A stretch of DNA of 64,000 bases from Paraburkholderia graminis C4D1M (GCF_000172415.1 NZ_ABLD01000004.1:1-64000); one strand, 5' to 3'; positions 19,566 through 28,561 are shown, counted from the first letter of the stretch. A program made the numbers and translations. Notes: generated by a model not told the origin, from the sequence alone.

Positions 19566-20507
19566 ATGGACTCCAAAACGTCCGCGACTTCCCTGTTCCG
19601 CCAGACCGGCCCGAGCGTCGACCCTGTCGCGTTCCGTCCGGAATCCAGCCCGAGCCACGGCTTTGCGCTGCCCGCCGTGCCCCAGCCGATCGACACCGAG
19701 ACGCCGCAACACGACGACGAGCACGCCGAGCCGCACCGCTACCGCACGATCTGGCTGTCGGACATCCACCTCGGCTCGAGCGGCTGCCAGGCGCCGTATC
19801 TGCTCGACTTCCTGCGCCATAACGAGTCGGAATACCTCTATCTGGTGGGCGACATCATCGACGGCTGGCAGTTGAAAAAAGGCTGGTACTGGCCGCAGGC
19901 GCACAACGACGTCGTGCAGAAGGTGCTGCGCAAGGCGCGCAAAGGCACGCAAGTGATCTACGTGCCCGGCAATCACGACGAAGCCGCGCGTCAGTTCTGC
20001 GACCTCGCGTTCGGCGACATCCACGTGCGCGGCGAGGCGTTTCACACGACGCTCGCCGGCAAGCGCCTGTGGATCGTCCACGGCGATCTGTTCGACGGCG
20101 TGATCCAGCACGCGAAATGGCTCGCGTATCTCGGCGACACGCTCTACACGATGATCCTGATCCTGAACCGCTGGTTCAACCGGATCCGCAGCCGGCTCGG
20201 CTTTCCATACTGGTCGCTGTCGCAATACCTGAAGCACCAGGTCAAGAACGCGGTGAACTTCATCTCGTCGTTCGAACGTGTGATGACCGACGAAGCGCGC
20301 CGCCGCGGCTGCGACGGCGTGGTCTGCGGACACATCCACAAAGCCGAGATTCGCGACATCGACGGCGTGCTGTATTGCAACGACGGCGACTGGGTCGAAA
20401 GCCTGTCGGCGCTCGTCGAAACCTATGAAGGCGAACTCAAGGTGATCTACTGGACCGCGATGCGCAGCCCGCAAGCCGGCGTGCAAAAAGCCCGGGCGAC
20501 CGCCTGA
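19566..20507 (+). CDS. UDP-2,3-diacylglucosamine diphosphatase-like metallophosphoesterase
   Basis: A 313-residue calcineurin-like phosphoesterase close to the LpxH type. Metal-binding motifs are all present: D66-x-H68 (WLSDIHLGS), GDIIDGWQ, GNHDEAAR, VHGDLFDG, and GHIHKAEI. The first 55 residues are a hydrophilic extension. The middle insertion (WFNRIRSRLGFPYWSLSQYL) resembles the membrane-associated lid of LpxH-family enzymes. True LpxH cleaves UDP-diacylglucosamine to lipid X in lipid A synthesis. This long form occurs beside glycosyltransferase genes, and whether it is the essential LpxH or a paralogue cannot be decided here. A GT4 gene follows after 59 bp. Confidence 0.85.
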   Translation: MDSKTSATSLFRQTGPSVDPVAFRPESSPSHGFALPAVPQPIDTETPQHDDEHAEPHRYRTIWLSDIHLGSSGCQAPYLLDFLRHNESEYLYLVGDIIDGWQLKKGWYWPQAHNDVVQKVLRKARKGTQVIYVPGNHDEAARQFCDLAFGDIHVRGEAFHTTLAGKRLWIVHGDLFDGVIQHAKWLAYLGDTLYTMILILNRWFNRIRSRLGFPYWSLSQYLKHQVKNAVNFISSFERVMTDEARRRGCDGVVCGHIHKAEIRDIDGVLYCNDGDWVESLSALVETYEGELKVIYWTAMRSPQAGVQKARATA

Positions 20508-20566
20508 CGCAACGCCGCTCTCCAGTCCGCTGGGCCGAATCGACGAACCATCCGAGGAGCAAACCG

Positions 20567-21598
20567 ATGAAGATCATGATCGTCACCGACGCATGGGAAC
20601 CGCAGGTCAACGGCGTCGTGCGCACGCTCAAGAACACCACGCGCGAGCTGACCGAACTCGGCCATCGCGTCGATCTGCTGACGCCGCTCGAATTCAGGAC
20701 GATTCCGTGCCCGACGTATCCGGAGATCCGGTTGTCGCTGATGCCGCGCCGCAAGCTGCGTCAGCGTATCGGCGAGTTCGAACCGGACGCGCTGCATATC
20801 GCCACCGAAGGTCCGCTCGGCATGGCCGCGCGCGCCTACGCGATCCAGCACAAGCTGCCGTTCACGACCGCTTATCACACGCGCTTTCCCGAGTATGTGC
20901 AGGCGCGCTTCGGCATTCCGCTCGCCGCGACGTACAAGTTCCTGCACTGGTTCCACAAGCCGTCGCTCGCGGTGATGGCGCCGACGCCCGTGGTCAGGAA
21001 CGACCTCGAGAAATTCGGCTTCACGAACGTCGTGCTGTGGACACGCGGCGTCGATCTCGAGATTTTTCATCCGATGGACTCGAAGGTGCTCAACACCGCG
21101 CGGCCGATCTTTCTGTATGTGGGGCGTGTGGCCGTCGAGAAAAACGTCGAGGCATTCTTGAAGCTCGATTTGCCGGGCTCGAAGTGGGTCGCCGGCGAAG
21201 GCCCCGCGCTCGCGGAACTGAAGTCGCGCTATCCGCAAGCGAATTATCTCGGCGTGCTCTCGCAGGCTGAACTCGCAAAAGTCTACGCGGCAGCCGATGT
21301 ATTCGTGTTCCCGAGCCGCACCGACACGTTCGGTCTCGTGCTGCTCGAGGCGCTCGCCTGCGGCACGCCGGTAGCGGCGTATCCGGTCACCGGCCCGATC
21401 GACGTGCTCGGCGACGGCGGCGCCGGCGCGATGGACGAAGACCTGCGCGAAGCCTGTCTCGAAGCGCTGAAAATCGACCGCGCGCATGCACGCGCGTGGG
21501 CCGAGCGCTTCTCGTGGGCCGCGGCCTCCGAGCAGTTCGCCGCGCATCTAAAGCCGTTGCCGCGCGCGTCGTATCGCGAGGAAAGCGCAGCCGCGTGA
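20567..21598 (+). CDS. GT4-family glycosyltransferase
   Basis: A 343-residue GT-B fold retaining glycosyltransferase. The N-terminal half begins MKIMIVTDAWEPQVNGVVRT, the glycine-rich acceptor loop typical of the MgtA/PimB-like branch. The C-terminal nucleotide-sugar domain has YVGRVAVEKNVEAFL and the E-x7-E motif (SRTDTFGLVLLEALACGTPV). Homologues glycosylate lipids such as diacylglycerol or phosphatidylinositol; in Burkholderia the acceptor is not established. Its start follows GAGGAGCAAACCG. It sits in a run with an LpxH-like phosphatase and DgkA, so lipid glycosylation at the inner membrane is a fair guess. Confidence 0.88.
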   Translation: MKIMIVTDAWEPQVNGVVRTLKNTTRELTELGHRVDLLTPLEFRTIPCPTYPEIRLSLMPRRKLRQRIGEFEPDALHIATEGPLGMAARAYAIQHKLPFTTAYHTRFPEYVQARFGIPLAATYKFLHWFHKPSLAVMAPTPVVRNDLEKFGFTNVVLWTRGVDLEIFHPMDSKVLNTARPIFLYVGRVAVEKNVEAFLKLDLPGSKWVAGEGPALAELKSRYPQANYLGVLSQAELAKVYAAADVFVFPSRTDTFGLVLLEALACGTPVAAYPVTGPIDVLGDGGAGAMDEDLREACLEALKIDRAHARAWAERFSWAAASEQFAAHLKPLPRASYREESAAA

Positions 21599-21783
21599 CG
21601 CGGCGCGCCGGGTTGTCCATGCGAAGCCGATCTTCTCCTGCAAGCCGCGCGTCCGTGAACGGCGCGCTGCGCGCCGCGCACGCCGGCAGCGATGCTCACG
21701 ACGCTCGCGTCAACCATGATGACCGCGACGACCACGAAGCCGCGAGCGTCGAGCCGTTCGATAGCATTAGCGAGTCCGCCGTC

Positions 21784-22350
21784 ATGAACCATGCAGAAGC
21801 CCATCGCATGAGCGGCCACGAAGGCCACGCTCGCCACGGCCGCCTTGACGGCGAAGGCGACGAAAACGCCGGCATCAACCGGCACGGCTCACACGCCGCA
21901 GCCGAGATCCAACACGAGCCGCTCAGCCCCGACGATCCGCTCGCGCCGCTGCCGTTCAATCCGTACAAGGGCAATCGCGGCCTCACCCGCGCGTGGCACG
22001 CGATGAAAAACTCGCTCGCGGGTTTTCGCGTGGCGATCCGCGAGGAAAGCGCGTTTCGTCAGGAGCTGACGCTGGCCGCGATTCTGCTGCCGTGCGGCGT
22101 GCTGGTTCCGGTTGAGCCCGTCTCGCGCGTGTTGCTGCTCGGCTCGGTGCTGCTCGTGCTGATTGTCGAACTGCTGAATTCGAGCGTGGAAGCGGCCATC
22201 GACCGTATCTCGCTCGAGCGGCACGAGCTGTCGCGCCGTGCGAAAGACCTGGGCAGCGCCGCGGTGATGGTCGCGCTCGGCATGTGCGTGATGACGTGGG
22301 GGCTGATCGTCGGCCCGCTCGGCGTTGATTGGGTAAAAGCGTGGCTGTGA
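21784..22350 (+). CDS. dgkA: diacylglycerol kinase with His-rich N-terminal extension
   Basis: A small integral membrane kinase that phosphorylates diacylglycerol. The C-terminal 120 residues match DgkA: NSLAGFRVAIREESAFRQEL, then VLLLGSVLLVLIVELLNSSV with the catalytic ELLNSAIE-type motif (ELLNSSVEAAIDRIS), then DLGSAAVMVALGM. Three membrane helices are evident. Unusually, some 65 hydrophilic residues rich in His, Glu and Gly precede it from ATG 21784. The frame remains open in-phase to 21496 with similar composition, so the true start is uncertain and 21619 is an alternative. The extension might bind metal, but that is speculation. Confidence 0.85.
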   Translation: MNHAEAHRMSGHEGHARHGRLDGEGDENAGINRHGSHAAAEIQHEPLSPDDPLAPLPFNPYKGNRGLTRAWHAMKNSLAGFRVAIREESAFRQELTLAAILLPCGVLVPVEPVSRVLLLGSVLLVLIVELLNSSVEAAIDRISLERHELSRRAKDLGSAAVMVALGMCVMTWGLIVGPLGVDWVKAWL

Positions 22351-22501
22351 AGCTCATGGAAACCCTGAGTACCCGCTAGAGATTCGAACGCTCGGTTTAT
22401 AATCGTCCGGCAGTCTTAAAAAACAGCAACCGCGTCCGGGTGGACCTACAGCAGCGGCACGCCGCCGCGCGCCCAACCCGGCGTAACCAGGGCCGGACGA
22501 C

Positions 22502-23215
22502 ATGGAAGCCAAACCTCCCCGCCGCACGCGCGAACGGATACTCGAACTGTCGTTGAAACTGTTCAACGAAATCGGCGAGCCGAACGTCACGACGACGACG
22601 ATCGCCGAGGAAATGGAAATCAGTCCAGGCAACCTGTACTACCACTTCCGCAACAAAGACGACATCATCAACAGCATCTTCAGCCAGTTCGAGCAGGAGA
22701 TCGAAAAGCGTCTGCGTTTTCCCGACGACCATCGCGCGACCATCGACGAAATGTGGTCCTATCTGCAGTACATGGTCGATTTCACGTGGCGCTACCGCTT
22801 CCTGTATCGCGATCTGAACGATCTGCTCGCACGCAACCGCACGCTCGAAACGCACTTCAAGCAGATCATCAGCCATAAGGTGCGCTTTGCGAGCCAGTTC
22901 TGCGATCAGCTCGTGGCCGACGGCGAAATGGTCGCCACGCCGGACGAGTTGCAGGTGATCGCCACGAACATCGGTGTGATCGCAACGTACTGGCTGTCGT
23001 ATCAGTTCGTGATGAATCCGCGCAAATACAACGAGCAGGAGACGATTCGCGCGGAACTGCATCAGGTGAGCGTGCAGATCGTGTCGTTGATGGCGCCTTA
23101 TCTGCGCGGCCGCTCACGGCAAATTTTCGACGATCTCGTATCGGGCAAGCTCGAGAAACGCGAGTTCTACGACTATCTGCCGCCGAAGGAAGGCGCCGCG
23201 CCTCGCAACGAATAG
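22502..23215 (+). CDS. TetR family transcriptional regulator
   Basis: A 237-residue regulator with an N-terminal helix-turn-helix (RERILELSLKLFNEIGEPNV, then TTTTIAEEMEISPGNLYYHF) near residues 10-55, very similar to AcrR-type domains. The C-terminal ligand-binding part is helical, ending in a charged tail. The LOG-family gene begins 10 bp after its stop, so the two are likely co-transcribed. In several proteobacteria a similar TetR protein controls fatty-acid or membrane-related genes, but no operator or target can be named from this window. Confidence 0.88.
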   Translation: MEAKPPRRTRERILELSLKLFNEIGEPNVTTTTIAEEMEISPGNLYYHFRNKDDIINSIFSQFEQEIEKRLRFPDDHRATIDEMWSYLQYMVDFTWRYRFLYRDLNDLLARNRTLETHFKQIISHKVRFASQFCDQLVADGEMVATPDELQVIATNIGVIATYWLSYQFVMNPRKYNEQETIRAELHQVSVQIVSLMAPYLRGRSRQIFDDLVSGKLEKREFYDYLPPKEGAAPRNE

Positions 23216-23225
23216 GACGTTTTTC

Positions 23226-23810
23226 ATGAAGTCGGTGTGTGTGTATTGCGGCTCCGCGAATGGAGCCAAACCGTTGTATGCGGAGGCCGCGCGTGCGTTC
23301 GGCCGCGCGCTGGTCGAAGCCGACCTGGCGCTTGTGTATGGCGGCGGCAAGGTCGGGCTGATGGGCGTGATCGCCGACACGGTGATGGCCGAAGGCGGCC
23401 GCGCGATCGGCGTGATTCCCGAGCTGCTGGTCAACAAGGAAGTCGGTCATAACGGCCTGACGGAGTTGCACGTCGTGCCCGACATGCATCATCGCAAGAA
23501 GATGATGGCCGATCTCTCGGATGCGTTTGTCGCGATGCCGGGCGGCGCGGGCACGCTCGAAGAGTTCTTCGAGGTCTACACGTGGGCGCAGCTCGGCTAC
23601 CACCACAAACCGGTGGCGCTGCTCAATATCGACGGCTTTTACGATCCTTTGATGAAGCTCTTGCAGCACACCGTGGACGAAGGCTTCATGCGGCAGACGT
23701 ATGTCGATATCCTGCAGATCGACTCCGATGCGGCCACGCTGATCGGCAAGCTGCAACGGTATCAGCCGCCGGTTGCGGATAAGTGGGCGGTTAAGCGGGA
23801 AGCGGTTTGA
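23226..23810 (+). CDS. LOG family protein (cytokinin riboside 5'-monophosphate phosphoribohydrolase-like)
   Basis: A 194-residue member of the LOG (TIGR00730) family. The signature PGGAGTLEEFFEVYTWAQLG is intact (PGGxGTxxE), as are VYGGGKVGLMG and the start CVYCGSANG. LOG proteins cleave the N-glycosidic bond of nucleoside monophosphates. In plants this activates cytokinins; in bacteria the substrates include AMP and modified adenosines, and a housekeeping role is likely. The ATG at 23226 follows a TetR gene by 10 bp. The substrate cannot be assigned from sequence alone. Confidence 0.9.
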   Translation: MKSVCVYCGSANGAKPLYAEAARAFGRALVEADLALVYGGGKVGLMGVIADTVMAEGGRAIGVIPELLVNKEVGHNGLTELHVVPDMHHRKKMMADLSDAFVAMPGGAGTLEEFFEVYTWAQLGYHHKPVALLNIDGFYDPLMKLLQHTVDEGFMRQTYVDILQIDSDAATLIGKLQRYQPPVADKWAVKREAV

Positions 23811-23991
23811 GCGGGGGCGGTTGCTGCGGCTGCGGCTGCGGCTGAGAGCGCCGCGGGTTTCTCCGTGCGTTCTCCGCTTTGCTCTCGTTTTTTGGCTTCG
23901 CTTTCTGCCTTGCTTTTCGTTGGGTTTTTCCCGCTGCGTTTTTTCCCGCTGCGTTTCCAGCGCTCACTCTGCTTTGCATGTCGAGGTTGCG

Positions 23992-24738
23992 ATGACTCAA
24001 ACCGTTCTCATCACTGGCGGCAGCCGCGGCATCGGCCGCGCGACCGCGCGCTTGCTCGGCGCGCGCGGCTGGTCGGTGGGCGTGAACTACGCGCGGAATC
24101 TCGCGGCCGCCGAGGAAACCGTCGCTGAAGTCGAGCGAGCCGGCGGACGCGCGCTGCCGATTGCCGGCGACGTCGCAAACGAAGCCGACGTCATCGCCAT
24201 GTTCGACGCGGTCGTGCAGAAATTCGGCCGGCTCGACGCGCTCGTCAACAACGCGGGTATCGTCGCGCCGTCCATGCCGCTTGCCGACATGGATCTCGCG
24301 CGCCTCACGCGCATGTTCGACGTCAACGTGCTCGGCGCCTATCTGTGCGCGCGCGAAGCCGCGCGGCGCATGTCGACGGATCGCGGCGGCGTGGGCGGCG
24401 TGATCGTGAATGTGTCGTCGGCGGCGGCGCGTTTGGGTTCGCCCAACGAATACGTCGACTACGCAGGCTCCAAAGGCGCAGTCGATACGATGACGCTCGG
24501 CCTCGCGAAGGAACTCGGGCCGCGCGGCGTGCGTGTCAATGCAGTGCGGCCTGGTCTCATCGATACCGAAATCCACGCGAGCGGCGGCAAGCCCGAGCGT
24601 GCGGCGCAACTCGGCGCGGCGACGCCATTGGGCCGTCCGGGCCGGGCTGACGAAGTGGCTGAGACCATCGTGTGGTTGTTGAGTGACGCCGCGTCGTATG
24701 TCACTGGGGCGCTTGTGGATGTCGCTGGGGGGCGTTAG
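23992..24738 (+). CDS. SDR family oxidoreductase
   Basis: A 248-residue classical short-chain dehydrogenase. It has the cofactor motif TGGSRGIGRATA near residue 9, NNAG (VNNAGIV), and the catalytic Ser and YxxxK (Y of VDYAGSKGAVD). The C-terminal end DEVAETIVWLLSDAASYVTG and VDVAGGR is typical of FabG-like or sugar reductases. The ATG at 23992 matches the family; the open frame upstream is T-rich, contains repeats and was rejected. The gene stands alone between low-complexity spacers. The substrate is unknown. Confidence 0.87.
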   Translation: MTQTVLITGGSRGIGRATARLLGARGWSVGVNYARNLAAAEETVAEVERAGGRALPIAGDVANEADVIAMFDAVVQKFGRLDALVNNAGIVAPSMPLADMDLARLTRMFDVNVLGAYLCAREAARRMSTDRGGVGGVIVNVSSAAARLGSPNEYVDYAGSKGAVDTMTLGLAKELGPRGVRVNAVRPGLIDTEIHASGGKPERAAQLGAATPLGRPGRADEVAETIVWLLSDAASYVTGALVDVAGGR

Positions 24739-24769
24739 GCGGCGGGGGTTGGTCTGCTGTTGTTCGGCG

Positions 24770-24846
24770 TTCGTTCTTTCGCCTTCGTTCTTTCGCCTTC
24801 GTTCTTTCGCGTTCGTTCTTTCGCCTTCGTTCTTTCGCCTTCGTTC
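24770..24846. repeat. 14-bp tandem repeat, five copies plus a partial copy
   Basis: The unit TTCGTTCTTTCGCC starts at 24770, 24784, 24798, 24812 and 24826. The third copy has G instead of C at its last base. A diverging sixth copy begins at 24840. It lies in the 472-bp spacer (24739-25210) between the SDR and the ArnT-like gene. The rest of the spacer is T/C-rich up to about 25000 and shows no gene. A 14-bp period is not a codon multiple, which argues against coding. Confidence 0.9.
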
Positions 24847-25210
24847 CGCATTTCTTCCGCGTTTCGTTGCAATCTTTCCGGTTTTTTTTCGCCTTACTTC
24901 GGCGCTCTTTCTGCAATGCATCCGGCTTTTCTCCGCCTCCGTTAAGCGCTCCTTCCTCATCCCTTCCGCCCTCTTTCCGCTCTCCGTCCGTCGGCTCACG
25001 CGGCGCTCCTAGATAAGCCTCGCGTTGCTTCCACTGCCCGCTATATCCACCGCCACGGCAGGCGCAATCGCCGCATCCGTGCGCCGTCGCACGTGTAATC
25101 GGTCGTAATAATCGGAGACTACAATCGCGGGAATCGCGCGGCCTCGTGCGACGCAAGCCAGAACATCGTGCGCGCGATGCTGCCGCGCACCGCGACCAGA
25201 GATTCGTTTC

Positions 25211-27442
25211 ATGCAAGAAAAACCTTCCGCACCGTGGCGCAACGGGAACGCCGCGGCAGCGGTGTCCGCGCCGGCCGGCGTTGTCGATAGCGCGCAGCAA
25301 GCGCGCGTGGCCGGCCTGATCGATAGCGCGCCGCAAGCGCGCGTGGCCGGCCTGATCGATAGCGCGCAGCAAGCGCACATGACCGGCGCCATCGACAGCG
25401 CACAGCAGGCGCACATGGCCAGCCTCATCGACAACGCGCCGCAAGCGCACATGGCCGGTCTCATCGACAGTGCCGAGCATGCGCGCTCGGCCGACCTTGC
25501 CGCAAACAGTCCCAATACGGCCCAAGCCCTGACCGCCGAGGCCGCGGCCCCAGCCCGACCAGCCAAGCCCTCCAAACCTCACGCACCCGCCGCAGGCAAC
25601 GAACCCACCATCGGCTCACCGCCTGCGGACCACTCAAACGACAGCAACAGCAACGGCAACAGCCGCGCCCCGCGCTGGCACGCGCTCAGCGCCTCACGCC
25701 CGCTAACGTACCTGATCGCGCTCGCCATCCTCTGCGCGTGGCTGCTGCCCGGCACCCTGGGACACGATCCCTGGAAACAGGACGAGACGTACACGTTCGG
25801 CATCGTCCAGCACATGCTCGACACCGGCGATCTCGTCGTGCCGACCAACGCCGGGCAGCCGTTCGTCGAAAAACCGCCTGTCTACGACTGGGTGGCCGCG
25901 GGCCTCGCATGGATGTTCGGCCGCTACCTGCCCTTGCACGACGCGGCGCGGCTCGCGAGTGCGCTGTTCGCGGGCCTGACGGTCTACTACACGGCCCGCG
26001 TCGCGCGCCGCGCGGTGAATGCGCCGAGCTGGTTCGACCTGCGCGTGATCGGCACGCTGGCGCTGTTCGGCGGCACGCTCGTCGTCGTCAAGCACGTGCA
26101 CGACATGATGACCGATGTCGCGTTGATGGCCGGCGCGGCGATCGGCTTCTGCGGATTGTTCGAACTCGTGCTCGCGCATCTTCGTTACGACGGCCATCAA
26201 GAGCGCCTTTCCGCCCACGCCGCACGCGAGCGCCGGCACGCGATTCTGAGCGGCGCGGCGATGTTCGGCGCGGGCGTCGGCGTATCGTTTCTCGCCAAGG
26301 GCCTGTTCGTGCCGCTGGTTTTCGGCGCGACCGTCTGCGCGGTGCTCGCGCTCTATCCAGTTTGCCGCAGCCGCAGTTTCGCCGCCGCGCTCGGCGTCGC
26401 CGCGCTCGTCTGCGCGCCGTTCGCGCTAATCTGGCCGATCTGCTTCTATCTGCGCTCCGAGGCGCTCTTGAAGGTGTGGCTGTGGGATAACAACGTCGGC
26501 CGCTTTTTCGGTTTCTCGGTTGCCGAACTCGGCTCCGAAAGCGAAAGCCGGCTGTTCGTGCTGCGCACGGTCCTAAGCGTCGGATTTCCGGTCGCACCGC
26601 TTGCGCTGGCCGCGCTCGGCGGCGGCGCATGGCGGCGCTGGCGCGATCCGCGCGTCGCGCTGCCGGCGATCTTCGCGGGTGTCGGCTTCGCCGTGCTGCA
26701 AAGCTCGGCGACGATCCGCGAGCTGTACATCCTGCCGTTCATCGCGCCGCTCGCATTGCTGGCGATGCAGGGCGTCGAGCGCCTGCCGCCGCGTCTGCAT
26801 GTAGTGTGGGACATGGCGAGCCGCGTGCTGTTCGGCAGCGTGGCGGCGCTCGCGTGGATCGTGTGGTCGATCATGAGCAGTCCGGCGAACACGCATGCTT
26901 CGCTGCACCGGCTCGGCCGATGGCTGCCGCTCGACTGGGTATTGCCGATGAAACCCGCGCTGATCGCGGCTGCCTTGTTGATGACGCTCGGCTGGCTATG
27001 GCTGCTGCCCGCCTTCAAGTACGCGGGCAAATGGCGCGGTGTGCTGAGCTGGTGCGCGGGCGCGATCGTCGCGTGGGGACTCGTGAGCACGCTGCTGCTG
27101 CCGTGGCTCGACTACGCGAAAAGCTACCGCTCGGTGTTCGAGAACCTCGGCGCCGCGCTGAGCGCGCAATGGAACGACGGCGATTGCATGGCGAGCGTCG
27201 GGCTCGGCGAATCCGAGGCGCCGATGCTCGACTACTACACGGACATCGAGCATCAGCCGACCGCGAACCCGCGCACGACTGAGTGCACATGGCTGATCGT
27301 CGAAAGCCGCCGCAACAACGCACTTCAACCGACGGGCGACTGGCGGCTATTCTGGTCGGGCGCGCGTCCCGGCGATACCGACGAGTTGTTGCGCGTCTTT
27401 GTGCGCACGCCGACGGTGCCGGCTGCGGTTGACGGTCGGTAA
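25211..27442 (+). CDS. ArnT-like (PMT_2 / GT39 family) membrane glycosyltransferase with N-terminal 12-residue repeats
   Basis: A 743-residue integral membrane glycosyltransferase of the PMT/ArnT clan, which moves sugars from polyprenyl phosphate to lipids or proteins on the periplasmic face. The catalytic start is typical: a helix LIALAILCAWLLPGT, then GHDPWKQDETYTFGIVQ with the acidic D/E pair, then PFVEKPPVYDW. About ten further hydrophobic segments follow, then a soluble C-terminal tail. Residues 26-97 form six tandem copies of a 12-residue unit (DSAQQARVAGLI), then an Ala/Pro-rich linker to about residue 155. The cytosolic tail of roughly 155 residues is not part of ArnT. Similarity to lipid A aminoarabinose transferase is at family level only. 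Confidence 0.87.
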   Translation: MQEKPSAPWRNGNAAAAVSAPAGVVDSAQQARVAGLIDSAPQARVAGLIDSAQQAHMTGAIDSAQQAHMASLIDNAPQAHMAGLIDSAEHARSADLAANSPNTAQALTAEAAAPARPAKPSKPHAPAAGNEPTIGSPPADHSNDSNSNGNSRAPRWHALSASRPLTYLIALAILCAWLLPGTLGHDPWKQDETYTFGIVQHMLDTGDLVVPTNAGQPFVEKPPVYDWVAAGLAWMFGRYLPLHDAARLASALFAGLTVYYTARVARRAVNAPSWFDLRVIGTLALFGGTLVVVKHVHDMMTDVALMAGAAIGFCGLFELVLAHLRYDGHQERLSAHAARERRHAILSGAAMFGAGVGVSFLAKGLFVPLVFGATVCAVLALYPVCRSRSFAAALGVAALVCAPFALIWPICFYLRSEALLKVWLWDNNVGRFFGFSVAELGSESESRLFVLRTVLSVGFPVAPLALAALGGGAWRRWRDPRVALPAIFAGVGFAVLQSSATIRELYILPFIAPLALLAMQGVERLPPRLHVVWDMASRVLFGSVAALAWIVWSIMSSPANTHASLHRLGRWLPLDWVLPMKPALIAAALLMTLGWLWLLPAFKYAGKWRGVLSWCAGAIVAWGLVSTLLLPWLDYAKSYRSVFENLGAALSAQWNDGDCMASVGLGESEAPMLDYYTDIEHQPTANPRTTECTWLIVESRRNNALQPTGDWRLFWSGARPGDTDELLRVFVRTPTVPAAVDGR
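25286..25501 (+). repeat. 36-bp in-frame tandem repeat (six copies) inside the ArnT-like gene
   Basis: Six adjacent 36-bp units start at 25286, 25322, 25358, 25394, 25430 and 25466. They encode D-[SN]-A-x-[QH]-A-[RH]-x-x-x-[LI]-[IA]. Copies one and two are nearly identical in DNA, the last is most diverged. Copies abut without spacers, so this is not a CRISPR array. Confidence 0.92.
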
Positions 27443-27474
27443 CCAGACGCCGGGCGGCGCTGTGCGGCACGCCG

Positions 27475-28155
27475 CTAACTACCGCGCGCCCGCTTCCTCG
27501 CCCGCCGCGACTGAAACGACGATCCCGGCTCGCGCAAAAACGCGATTTCCTCCGCCGTCGATTCCCGTCCAAGCAGCGCATTGCGATGCGGAAAGCGCCC
27601 AAAGCGCTCGACGATCTCCGCATGCCTCACCGCGAACGAATAATACGACTCGCCACCGGGCTCCCCGGCGAGCGCTTTAAAAAGATGCAGCGACTCCCGC
27701 TGGCTCGCCGGCGCCTCGTCGTGTTCGAACGGCAGATAGGCAAACGCGCGATGATGCGCGCTCGGCAACTGCCGATCCGCGCCGCTCGCCACCATCTGCT
27801 GCGCGATCTCCAACGCTTTGTGATCGGCGGCAAACGCACGCGCCGTGTCGCGATGGCAGTTGCGCGAAAACTGATCGAGCACGATCACGAGCGCAAGCGC
27901 GCCGAGCGGCGTGGCCGTCCAACTGTCGAGGCGCGAGTCGCGCGCCGCATCGATAAGGGTTCCGAAACGTTCGCGCAGCATTGCGTCGAACGATTCGTCG
28001 GCGGAAAACCACTGCTTGCGCGCCTCGCCGAAGCCCGGCGCATCGGGCGCGCCGAACCAGCAGTCGAGCACCTCGCGCGCTCGCGGATCGAGCGCGCTGT
28101 AAGCGGCGAGATCCGCCGGCGTGCGAGGCGGCGCCGCGCGTTCAGCGTCAACCAT
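27475..28155 (-). CDS. DUF924 family protein
   Basis: A 226-residue soluble helical protein of the DUF924 family. Recognisable segments are REVLDCWFGAP near the N-terminus, LALVIVLDQFSRNCHRDTA (the LDQFxRN motif) and YLPFEHDEAPASQRES (the PfxHsE-like motif), then FGRFPHRNALLGRES. These conserved His and Arg residues suggest a binding site, but no biochemical function is established. The ATG at 28155 (MVDAERAAPP) overlaps the stop of the truncated haemoglobin gene by 8 bp, so translation is coupled. Homologues frequently neighbour haemoglobins or quinone-related genes in Burkholderia. Confidence 0.88.
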   Translation of the reverse strand: MVDAERAAPPRTPADLAAYSALDPRAREVLDCWFGAPDAPGFGEARKQWFSADESFDAMLRERFGTLIDAARDSRLDSWTATPLGALALVIVLDQFSRNCHRDTARAFAADHKALEIAQQMVASGADRQLPSAHHRAFAYLPFEHDEAPASQRESLHLFKALAGEPGGESYYSFAVRHAEIVERFGRFPHRNALLGRESTAEEIAFLREPGSSFQSRRARKRARGS

Positions 28156-28561
28156 TGCGGTTGCGCATCCAGTCGGCCGTCTCAAAGAACGAACCAAGCA
28201 GGCGCTCTCTGAGCGGCTCGTCAAGCCCGATGTCTTCCATCGCCCAGGCCATGCAGCGCAGCCACTGATCGCGTTCGCTCGATGCAATCGCGAACGGCAA
28301 ATGCCGCGCGCGCAACCGCGGATGCCCGAAGCGGCTGATGTAATGATCGGGGCCGCCCAGCCATCCGCACAGAAACCAGAACAGCTTGTCGCGCGAACCG
28401 TCCATCGATTCGGGATGCAGCGCGCGAATGCCGGCGAACTCTGCTTCAAGGTCCATCAGGTCGTAAAAACGGTCGACGAGTTCGCGCACGCGCGCTTCGC
28501 CGCCGACCAGTTCGAAGGCCGTCGGCTGCGCCGCGGAGACTTCGTTGTCGATCTCACTCAT
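28148..28561 (-). CDS. group II truncated haemoglobin
   Basis: A 137-residue haem protein of the 2-on-2 globin class II (GlbO/YjbI type). The proximal His is H87 in LRARHLPFAI, and the Trp of helix G (RDQWLRCM) marks group II. FYDLMDLEAEFAGIRALHP near the N-terminus and LCGWLGGPDHY before the F helix are typical. Proposed roles in the family are oxygen or nitric oxide chemistry and redox protection. The ATG at 28561 was chosen; a GTG two codons earlier is an alternative. It is upstream of, and overlaps, the DUF924 gene. Confidence 0.9.
   Translation of the reverse strand: MSEIDNEVSAAQPTAFELVGGEARVRELVDRFYDLMDLEAEFAGIRALHPESMDGSRDKLFWFLCGWLGGPDHYISRFGHPRLRARHLPFAIASSERDQWLRCMAWAMEDIGLDEPLRERLLGSFFETADWMRNRNG

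Noticed and set aside
25286..25501. CRISPR array
   Set aside because: The 36-bp units abut without spacers and are in frame with the transferase gene.
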